Shown: positions 57,426 through 64,000 of the stretch, one piece after another
Position numbering within the stretch: the first letter of the stretch is position 1
Layout: the number at the start of each line of letters is the position of its first letter
Source of the DNA: Sodalis ligni
Lineage (GTDB): Bacteria; Pseudomonadota; Gammaproteobacteria; Enterobacterales; Enterobacteriaceae
Reading direction: 5' to 3'
Assembly: GCF_016865525.2 (NCBI RefSeq)
Contig: NZ_CP075169.1
Span: 3,720,337 to 3,784,336 of the forward strand
DNA length: 64,000 nt
Program-made: the position numbers and the translations under genes
The notes under the pieces: model-generated
Databases searched by the model: none
Seen by the model: the letters and a program-made list of their open reading frames with translations, nothing else
Told to the model about the DNA's origin: nothing

Positions 57426-59501
57426 TTAATTGCTGGAATAAATTTTACCGGTCAAGAAATCCGGCCAGTTTTTCTCAAAAACTATTTTTCTGATATCAAT
57501 CATTTTTCTGAGTGGTTTTTTATTAATAACGAATGTGTCCTCCTTATAGCTTATCGTTAATTTGACATGTTTATCTTCTTCTCGCTCCGGCCTGAAACGC
57601 CATTCTTCACAAATTCCATGCCGGGTGTCAGGAACACATCCCCCGGCACTGTCCAGAATGATCCGCGCACCGCGACTGCCGCCCCCTTCCAGCACGTAGT
57701 GTTCCAACATAGTCAGCACCGCCGACGAAGCCAGCGCCAAATGGCGCCACATAAACAGTTCACTGACTTCAGCCGCATGACTTATGGATATACCGCCGGC
57801 ATAGACTTTCCCTTTCAGAAGGTCTGCCTGCTCGCGAGCAGAGGAAATATCCGCGGCTGAACACAGAAAGCCCGCGTAATCGGACATCCGATTTTGTATA
57901 TCATCACGGATGTCACGCAAGGACATCCCTCCGTCATTATTGATGGACTGCCGAATAACAGTATTTATCTGGCGGAGGGCCTCGCCGGCAAACGCCGCCG
58001 GGGTTTCCGGCGTCACCCGCTGGCCGGTGCCGGCGATGTAGCGGGCGGTTCGTACCGCGAAGACCTGTCCCGCATTGAGTGCCGCCCCGCCCGGACGCGT
58101 CACGCCATGAGTACCGGCCGCTTCCCCGACGGCATGACAGCCCGGCAAAGAGGACTGTCCCCAGATATCAACCTCTATGCCGCCATTCATGTGCTGATTG
58201 TTCATAGCGAGCTGAAGCGGTGCGGCGGCCAAATCATAGCCATGCATGCCATACAATGAGATGGCCAGGGGGTTCATCTGACGCAGACGCTCAATGGGCA
58301 AACCGGCCAGCGCGTCATTGCTTTCCAGATAGGTCCTGACATCCTCATCCAGTCGGCTCAAGTCAAAAGGCAGATCCACGGGCACGGGCTCTGGGTTACG
58401 CAGAAAATCCATGAACACCTTGCGACCCAGCGTTTGCTGTTTCGCTATGGCCATATCCACCAGGCTGGACCCGAAATCGAGCGTACGCGTAGCGTGGAAG
58501 GGCCACTGATATCCTTTGCGGAAGATATTCGAGGCCAGCTCCTGTGTAGTCCGGTAATATTCAGCCAGGAAATTATATTCCCTGCCCCTTTCGTCCGCTG
58601 AGTAGATATAAGGGATAACCTGAACATAGGTCCCCGACAGGTTCCATGGGAAAGCGGTTCGGGGAGTGCCGATGCCAAACTGGCTTTCGATAATATTGGC
58701 CAGGCTTATCCCCTCTTCGAGGGCCAGGCCCAGCGACCCAAAACATTTCTTCGGATAAACACTGTCCCGGTACATCTCACCCGGACCACCGGTGGCCAGT
58801 ACGACATTGGGTGTGAGAATCACGGCGAGGCCGTAGGTGTTTTGGCTACGGGAACCGGTAGCGACCACCAGCCCCGCACAGCGTTCCGTACCGGTATCGT
58901 CATGGCGGCGCAGAAGCTTCAGTGCGGTCGCGCCGCTCAGCAAAGGAATGTTCAGTTGCCGGACTTCATCCAACAGCACTTTCACCATCAGACGAGAGGT
59001 TCTCGGACCACAGGAGGTGGCCCGGCCCGCCTCGTCATGGTCAGTCTGATAACGCAGGATCCCGCCGAGCTTATCCTCCGGCAGCTCCAGCCCGAGATAC
59101 TGCAGACCCGCCAGGGTATGAATGGAGCCCACCGCTTCAACATAGGCGGTATCGGCATCCATGCCGCCTCCGCTGCCCAGAGCCTCGGCCAGTTTCAGAA
59201 AATTGTCCCCTTTGCCGGAGGTGGCCGCGGTAAAGAGGGTTTGTTTATCCGATCCTGAACAGGCAGAGGTCCCCATATAAAGTCCTGCTGTGGCGATCAG
59301 TACGTCAAGGCCGCGGCGTCTGAGCTCTACGGCGGCACGCAAGCCCGCCGCCCCCGTGCCAACCACCACGGCATCGGCACGGTAGACCGGATAGCTTTCA
59401 CCGTCCTGTTCCAGAACGTCGTTGTATTCTGCGGTATTAAAACCTTTCGGGAAATTTACGCGGGTTAGCGCGTCGAGGATGTCTGCGCTGACGTGGCTCA
59501 T
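57426..59501 (-). CDS. FAD-dependent oxidoreductase (fumarate reductase/succinate dehydrogenase flavoprotein family)
   Basis: Flavoprotein of 691 residues, longer than usual for the family (about 570-600). FAD-binding motif VVVGTGAAGLRAAVELRRRG (45-64); SACSGSDKQTLF near 78, TPNVVLATGGPGEMY near 230 and GEAAGTHGVTRPGGAALNAG near 452 follow the FAD_binding_2 pattern. No heme or iron-sulfur cysteines are apparent, so a soluble electron partner, perhaps the flavodoxin of the same operon, is plausible. Starts one base after the CoA-transferase stop. It likely reduces or dehydrogenates a ring or enoate in this unassigned pathway. Confidence 0.87.
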   Translation of the reverse strand: MSHVSADILDALTRVNFPKGFNTAEYNDVLEQDGESYPVYRADAVVVGTGAAGLRAAVELRRRGLDVLIATAGLYMGTSACSGSDKQTLFTAATSGKGDNFLKLAEALGSGGGMDADTAYVEAVGSIHTLAGLQYLGLELPEDKLGGILRYQTDHDEAGRATSCGPRTSRLMVKVLLDEVRQLNIPLLSGATALKLLRRHDDTGTERCAGLVVATGSRSQNTYGLAVILTPNVVLATGGPGEMYRDSVYPKKCFGSLGLALEEGISLANIIESQFGIGTPRTAFPWNLSGTYVQVIPYIYSADERGREYNFLAEYYRTTQELASNIFRKGYQWPFHATRTLDFGSSLVDMAIAKQQTLGRKVFMDFLRNPEPVPVDLPFDLSRLDEDVRTYLESNDALAGLPIERLRQMNPLAISLYGMHGYDLAAAPLQLAMNNQHMNGGIEVDIWGQSSLPGCHAVGEAAGTHGVTRPGGAALNAGQVFAVRTARYIAGTGQRVTPETPAAFAGEALRQINTVIRQSINNDGGMSLRDIRDDIQNRMSDYAGFLCSAADISSAREQADLLKGKVYAGGISISHAAEVSELFMWRHLALASSAVLTMLEHYVLEGGGSRGARIILDSAGGCVPDTRHGICEEWRFRPEREEDKHVKLTISYKEDTFVINKKPLRKMIDIRKIVFEKNWPDFLTGKIYSSN

Positions 59502-59502
59502 A

Positions 59503-61041
59503 TCACTCCTCCATCGCAGAAAACAGCCCGATATCCATTATCGCGGGGTTGCGAATAATGGGCTTAAATTTCATATAGGGCAGGATATCGCGCTCCATAT
59601 TCACACCAGGGGCAATCTCAGCCAGTTCCACACCGTCGGGCGTCAGACGGAATACGGCGCGCTCGGTGATGTACAGCACTTTCTGCCCGGACTGGCGGGC
59701 ATAATCGCCGCTGAAAGTGATCTTCTCAACGTTGCTCACCAGTTTTGGGATTTCACCCGCTTTCTCGATGGTGAGCCCCTCCGGCGTAACCGCTACTTTG
59801 CTGCCTTTGGCGTCAAAGGTACCGCAGAACACCACTTTCTTGGCGTTTTGAGCAATTTCCAGGAAACCGCCCGGGCCGATCAGGTTACCGTTCAGGTGCG
59901 AGACGTTGACGTTACCGTGTTGGTCCATTTCACCCATTCCCAAGAAGGTGACGTCAATACCGCCGCCGCTGTAAAAGTCAAACTGGTCCAGGGAGGAGAC
60001 AATGGCATCGGCATTGCGGGCGCACCCGAACAGGGCATCATCCAACATCAGGCCGTTATGAACGCCCTGCTCGACGCTCAGCCAGAGTGATTTGTAGGGT
60101 ATTCCCTCACGCAATGCAATCCCGGGTATTCCCCCCGGAATACCGAAACCGAAATTGGTAGATGCCCCGCTCAGCAGTTCCCGAGCGGCACGGCGGGCGA
60201 TAAGACGGCGAACGGGATGCTGCACGAGGGCAATGCCCTCCCGGGAAGACAACCGTTTTTGCTGACCGCTGATGGACAGGTCATATCCCCCCAGATATGT
60301 CTGCTCCTGCTTCCGGTATTCCACCAGGCTGTCCACCAATACCCCGGGGATAAGGACATGACGGGGATTCAGGCTGCCCGGTTCCACCAGGTCGCGAACC
60401 TGCGCAAACACGTTTCCGCCGGAGTTGTGCGCAGCCAGCGCCATGGAATAAACATCCATATCAATGGCTTCTTCCTCCAGGCTGATGTTACCGTTCGGAT
60501 CGGCATAGGTGCCGCGAACGACGGCGTAATCCACTTTAAACGGACGGTAGCGAAGTTTTGTCTCCCCATCGATTTCCACCAATTCCACCAATTCATCCTT
60601 GGTGATAGGGTTTGCTTTACCGCCGCCGTTCCGCGGATCAACATACGAACCGAGCCCCACATGAGTGAACAGTCCCGGACGGCCGGCGCCAATTTCACGC
60701 AGTAAAGCCTGAATAACTCCGCCCGGGAAGCAATACGCCTCGATGTCTTCATTTTTCACCAGCGCCTGCATGGCGGGTGACCAGGTAAAATGCCCGGCGA
60801 TAACGCGTTTGAGCATGCCTTTATGGGCGAAGCGGTTTGAACCTTTATGGTCCCGATCGCCTATGCCCAGGGAGTGAACCAGCGTCAGGTTGCAAGGGTG
60901 GCCGGTATCCAGAAAGCGCTTTTCAATGGCTGCCAATAGATGGTCCGCTTCAACCATGCCGCCACCATTGCCGCTGATGGCAATGGTAGTATTGTCCTGA
61001 ATCCGGGCAGCAATCTGCTGGGGTGTCGTTAACTTGTTCAT
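59503..61041 (-). CDS. Family I CoA-transferase (acetate/propionate CoA-transferase type)
   Basis: Transfers CoA from acetyl- or another acyl-CoA to a carboxylic acid. Single chain of 512 residues holding both halves that are split in AtoD/AtoA. The catalytic glutamate is Glu324 in LSVEQGVHNG, and the oxyanion motif is FGFGIPGGIPGIAL (297-310). SGNGGGMVEADHLL starts the first half. It is 14 bp after the enoyl-CoA hydratase gene and one base before the FAD oxidoreductase, so it activates the pathway acid before hydratase or reductase chemistry. YdiF-like. Intact. Confidence 0.9.
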   Translation of the reverse strand: MNKLTTPQQIAARIQDNTTIAISGNGGGMVEADHLLAAIEKRFLDTGHPCNLTLVHSLGIGDRDHKGSNRFAHKGMLKRVIAGHFTWSPAMQALVKNEDIEAYCFPGGVIQALLREIGAGRPGLFTHVGLGSYVDPRNGGGKANPITKDELVELVEIDGETKLRYRPFKVDYAVVRGTYADPNGNISLEEEAIDMDVYSMALAAHNSGGNVFAQVRDLVEPGSLNPRHVLIPGVLVDSLVEYRKQEQTYLGGYDLSISGQQKRLSSREGIALVQHPVRRLIARRAARELLSGASTNFGFGIPGGIPGIALREGIPYKSLWLSVEQGVHNGLMLDDALFGCARNADAIVSSLDQFDFYSGGGIDVTFLGMGEMDQHGNVNVSHLNGNLIGPGGFLEIAQNAKKVVFCGTFDAKGSKVAVTPEGLTIEKAGEIPKLVSNVEKITFSGDYARQSGQKVLYITERAVFRLTPDGVELAEIAPGVNMERDILPYMKFKPIIRNPAIMDIGLFSAMEE

Positions 61042-61055
61042 ATTGCCGGTCCCGA

Positions 61056-61835
61056 TTAATTATCTGTAAAGGTGGGGATTGAGGTTTGCTTGCTGGCGAA
61101 AGCATCGGTCGCGCTCCGGCAGTCCACGGTAGCGGACATCAGTGCCGCCAATAATTGATGGTCAAATGAGGTATGTTTGTCGGTAATGCTATTCACCAGT
61201 TGCTTGATATGAGCAAGGGCCACCGGGCCACATTTTTTCACCTCTTCGATACGGGCCACCCGCCACGCGGGCACATTATCTTTTTCCACCACCGCATTAA
61301 TCAGACCGGCTCTGGCCGCCTCCTCCGCCGTCAGACGTTTGCCGAGCAATAGCATTTCACGGGCAGTGGCCTGGGACACCGTGCTGAGGATGCGCTCAAT
61401 TCCCATCCAGCCGGGGATCATGCCCAATGTCACTTCCGGTGTTGAGAATTTGGCGTGGGGCGGGAAATACGGATATCGCAGCAGAGGGCCAGTTCAAGTC
61501 CCCGCCGATGGCATGGCCGTTGATATTGGCCACGGTCAGTTTGGGCAGGTTACGCAGGCGATTGAATACTTCATTCCCCGCTTGATCCATTTTCTGCCCA
61601 TATCCAGAGGCGAATAGGCCGACCAGGAAGTGATATCACCGCCGGCGCAAAAAAATTTGTCGCCTTTGGCCGTAACTTCCACCAGCCGTATATGTTTGCC
61701 TGATTCAATTTCAGAAAGAATAACGTCCAGCTCTTCAATGAGTTCTTCATTGATGGCATGGCATTTATCTTCCCGGTTCAGAATAATGGCGCAATAATTA
61801 TCGCTTTGTTGGAACTCAATGGTTCTATTACTCAT
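61056..61835 (-). pseudogene. Enoyl-CoA hydratase/isomerase, multiple frameshifts
   Basis: Crotonase-fold enzyme of about 260 residues. From ATG 61835 the frame gives SNRTIEFQQSDNYCAIILNR and the oxyanion segment FFCAGGDITSW, then breaks near 61595. GNEVFNRLRNLPKLTVANIN and NGHAIGGDLN are in a second frame. EVTLGMIPGWMGIERIL to the end (TFTDN at 61056) is in a third, with a further change in between near 61445-61495. At least three single-base indels, mostly in G, C or A runs. The genes before and after it are close and in the same direction, so the operon has lost a central step. Confidence 0.88.
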
Positions 61836-61846
61836 AATAAATATCC

Positions 61847-62692
61847 TTAGCAATGCTCGGAAATTCTTTCGACGCTGACATCCAGAATCCGGCTTTGATT
61901 TTTCTTCCACCAGTTATTGGCGGAAAATATTTCCAGTTCAACCAGACCATCAAATCCGGCAGCTTCCACCTGCGCGCGTATCGCACGAATATCGATGACG
62001 CCATCTCCTGGCATGCCCCGGTCGCTCACCAGATCGGTAGTAGGAACCAGCCAATCAGAAACGTGAAACGCCAAAATGCGGTTGCCGGCGCGCGTTAATT
62101 GTTCTGCCAGATAAGGATCCCACCAGAGGTGATAGACATCGACAGCGACCCCAAGACGACATTCCCCATCGGGATCCAGTTCATCGCACCAGTCCAAGGC
62201 CTGGCGCAAGGTGCACAGGCAGGAACGATCCGCTGCTGTCATCGGGTGCAGCGGCTCCAGGGCGATGGGCACGCCGACATCCCTGGAGTGAGGGAGTAAC
62301 TGACGGATACCCTCTTTGACCTGCCGATGCGCCTCTGCCAGATTTTTCGAACCGCTGGGCAATCCGCCGACGACCTGCATGTAGCAGTTCGCGCTCAGCT
62401 CTGCGGCGGTATCCAATGCCCGGCGGTTTTCGTCAACGGCCTGCAGGCGCTCGGCCAGGGTCGGCGCTGTGTAATAGGTGCTCCGGCACAGGCCGGATAC
62501 CGACATATGGCAATTTTTCAGCCGGCGGGCGACATCCTGCACGTTGCGACCGTCCAGTTCACGCCGCCAGGGGGCGATCCCGCCGATGCCACGCTGTGCG
62601 CAGTCATCAATAATGGCTTCAAGAGGCGCCTGATAGCCCAGCGTTGCGGTATTGATGCTGTAGAGCGCCGGCTTTCCGGAAATATCTCTCAT
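61847..62692 (-). CDS. Sugar phosphate isomerase/epimerase-like TIM-barrel protein
   Basis: Xylose isomerase-like TIM barrel (AP endonuclease family 2) of 281 residues from ATG 62692. Metal-ligand segments are IALEPLHPM near 153, GVAVDVYHLWWDP near 183, ILAFHVSDWL near 208 and GLVELEIFS near 258. Such proteins isomerise, epimerise or dehydrate keto-sugars and dehydroshikimate-like compounds. It lies 14 bp after the SDR and 11 bp before the enoyl-CoA hydratase gene. A cyclic polyol acid is a possible substrate, by inference from the hexuronate-type carrier. Intact. Confidence 0.85.
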   Translation of the reverse strand: MRDISGKPALYSINTATLGYQAPLEAIIDDCAQRGIGGIAPWRRELDGRNVQDVARRLKNCHMSVSGLCRSTYYTAPTLAERLQAVDENRRALDTAAELSANCYMQVVGGLPSGSKNLAEAHRQVKEGIRQLLPHSRDVGVPIALEPLHPMTAADRSCLCTLRQALDWCDELDPDGECRLGVAVDVYHLWWDPYLAEQLTRAGNRILAFHVSDWLVPTTDLVSDRGMPGDGVIDIRAIRAQVEAAGFDGLVELEIFSANNWWKKNQSRILDVSVERISEHC

Positions 62693-62706
62693 TTTTCGCA
62701 CCTTGC

Positions 62707-63491
62707 TCAGAAATGAGGAACGCTTAAACCACCATCGATGGCGATCGGCACGCCACAGGTATAAGGCATTCTGCCTTCCGCCATTGCGCGCACGGCAGAC
62801 GCGATATCCGCCGGATAACCCCAACGCCCTTGAGGCACCAGCCCTTTGGCAATCAGTTCGTCGTAATACGCCGTAGCAGGAAGGGTCATGTCGGTTTTGA
62901 TAAGACCCGGACGGATTTCATAGACACCAATGTTGTCTTTGATCAGGCGCAAAGCGAACAGGCGGGCAGCGGTCGACACCGCCGTTTTCGCCATGGTGTA
63001 TTCGCCGCGGTTGAGCGCCAGCATGACGGCATTGATGGAGCTGATGAAAATGATCGAACGGTAACCGTCAGGCAGCACACCCTGGGCGAGCAAGCGGCGG
63101 CTGAATGACTGGGTCAGAAAGAACGGCGCACGGGTATTCACGGCGAAATTTTCATCGAAGCTGTCTTGTTGCATATCAAGGAGGTCGCCGCGGCTTTTAA
63201 CGGAGATCCCTGCATTGTTCACCAGACAGTCCAAACGGCCCCATTTGCCCTGGGCGGTATCCAGCAGTTCTTCGTGTACAGATACATCGGCGATATCCGC
63301 GCTGAAACAGGCCGCCTCAACGCCCGCAGCTTCGCACTCCACCTGTACCAGCTTGAGCTTTGCCACACTGTCCGTGTCCGGGCGATCGTTAATGAGCAGG
63401 TTAAAGCCTGCCGCCGCCAGTTCCAGCGCACACCCCTTACCAATACCCCGTGCCGCCCCGGTGATGATGACGACTGGTTTTCGCTTACCAT
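62707..63491 (-). pseudogene. SDR oxidoreductase (FabG-like), frameshifted near the start
   Basis: ATG 63491 has AGGAG 9 bp before and encodes MVSE; the next frame then gives KPVVIITGAARGIGKGCALE, the cofactor motif. The break is in the T-run 63478-63481; one more A on the coding strand gives MVSEKPVVIITG and a protein of about 261 residues. The rest is complete: NNAGISV, ISSINAV, the catalytic YTMAK and an ending DGGLSVPHF. A later in-frame start (GTG 63366) would lack the NAD-binding loop. First gene of the operon, facing the TetR gene. Confidence 0.88.
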
Positions 63492-63556
63492 TTTAACTCC
63501 TGAAGTTGGAACCACATGTACTTGAGCACATGATGAACTTGAAAGAAAAAAGATCA

Positions 63557-63570
63557 ACCAACTAGTTGGT
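63557..63570. promoter_or_regulatory. TetR-type operator palindrome
   Basis: ACCAACTAGTTGGT is a perfect 14-bp palindrome between the SDR-led operon (start 63491) and the divergent TetR gene (start 63722). Position and form suit the binding site of that regulator. Confidence 0.7.
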
Positions 63571-63721
63571 AAAATGTGAAAACGATCACGATCGCTCATA
63601 ATTATATGAAAATAAGGTGTTTTTTATTTTCCCTGGCTCGGGTATTATCTCAAGGTCAATCCCGCCGTACTGGTGTATAGTGGAAACATTGACAGAACGT
63701 AATTTTAGCGTTGGAGTCAAG

Positions 63722-64000
63722 ATGTACTTTAATACCGATTCAATAACCAATCTTAAGGACAAACTTTTATTATGTGCCATCAATGAATTTGCTGAGTATG
63801 GCTATGAGGGCGCAAGAATCGACAATATCGTTAACGCCGCGGACTGCAGTAAACAAACGCTCTACCACCATTACGGTAATAAAGAGAAACTTTTTATAGC
63901 GGTTATTGAATACAGCTGGAATGATATACGCACAAAAGAAATGGCCGTTACGTTAACGGCGGGCGATCCCGAAGGAAACTTGAGCAAACTTATCGATTTC
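63722..64000 (+). CDS. TetR/AcrR-family regulator (3' end outside window)
   Basis: ATG 63722 opens 93 codons that run off the window edge. The N-terminal helix-turn-helix is typical: NLKDKLLLCAINEFAEYGYE, ARIDNIVNAADCSKQTLYHH and YGNKEKLFIAVIEYSW. It is divergent from the seven-gene minus-strand operon and, with the palindrome at 63557-63570, probably represses it until a pathway acid or its CoA ester appears. No damage is visible in the part seen. Confidence 0.9.
   Translation, partial: MYFNTDSITNLKDKLLLCAINEFAEYGYEGARIDNIVNAADCSKQTLYHHYGNKEKLFIAVIEYSWNDIRTKEMAVTLTAGDPEGNLSKLIDF

Noticed and set aside
63578..63597. GATCACGATCG-type repeat as a second TetR operator
   Set aside because: Only a partial symmetry; the perfect palindrome at 63557-63570 is a far better candidate.
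1..64000. CRISPR arrays, tRNA or rRNA genes, complete insertion sequences or prophage
   Set aside because: No regularly spaced repeats, no tRNA-like cloverleaf noticed by eye, and no transposase or phage proteins among the frames; a covariance search could still find a small RNA.

Overview
The window looks like accessory chromosome of a gammaproteobacterium, most probably an Enterobacterales member. Transaldolase A, a galactarate-type dehydratase, DcuC, UlaA-type PTS and IolE/IolT proteins all read like enterobacterial versions. About nineteen of some fifty-five genes are broken, often by one missing base in a short homopolymer and in four places by an in-frame stop codon. That suggests recent, ongoing pseudogene formation as in Sodalis-like, host-associated lineages. 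The genus is inference. No tRNA, rRNA, CRISPR array or intact insertion sequence was seen.

Region 1-31.4 kb is a nitrogen-scavenging island. It holds urea carboxylase (interrupted by one stop codon) with its two UAAP partners and an ABC ATPase, then allophanate hydrolase. A frameshifted sigma-54 activator lies divergent from a good sigma-54 promoter (9420-9435). That promoter leads into an ABC importer (ATPase degraded) and a double nitrilase-fold protein whose second half lacks its catalytic residues. A second ABC importer follows with a cobalt-type nitrile hydratase, its accessory protein and a biuret hydrolase, then a broken LysR gene. A LacI/CRP-type control region and an ascorbate-type PTS (20.2-23.6 kb) interrupt the theme. 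A third ABC importer with two binding proteins then carries a nitrilase-family amidase and a metal-dependent amidohydrolase. Biuret hydrolase and urea carboxylase both make allophanate, so the parts converge on allophanate hydrolase, giving ammonia and CO2.

Region 31.4-49.7 kb is carbohydrate and polyol metabolism. A LacI regulator with two matching operators faces a frameshifted L-talarate/galactarate dehydratase and a frameshifted galactarate-type MFS carrier. The rump of a siderophore ABC operon is fused to the tail of an inositol dehydrogenase gene. Then come iolE, another dehydrogenase, an inositol-type transporter and a broken EIIA. A trypsin-like protease/DRGH-nuclease fusion, cut by an amber codon, sits at 41986-43899. 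A polyol-type MFS carrier, a broken RpiB-like isomerase, transaldolase and a 30-residue stub of transketolase follow. The polyol carrier and the isomerase share an exact 14-bp regulatory motif in opposite orientations. A DcuC carrier ends the region.

Region 49.7-64 kb contains a hydrolase with a broken RpiR regulator, a MarR/quinone-reductase-like divergent pair, an SDR/AraC divergent pair, and a tightly packed minus-strand operon. In transcription order the operon encodes SDR, TIM-barrel isomerase, enoyl-CoA hydratase, CoA-transferase, large FAD oxidoreductase, hexuronate-type MFS carrier and flavodoxin. It faces a TetR gene that runs off the right edge, with a perfect 14-bp palindrome between them. 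I do not recognise this pathway as a whole.
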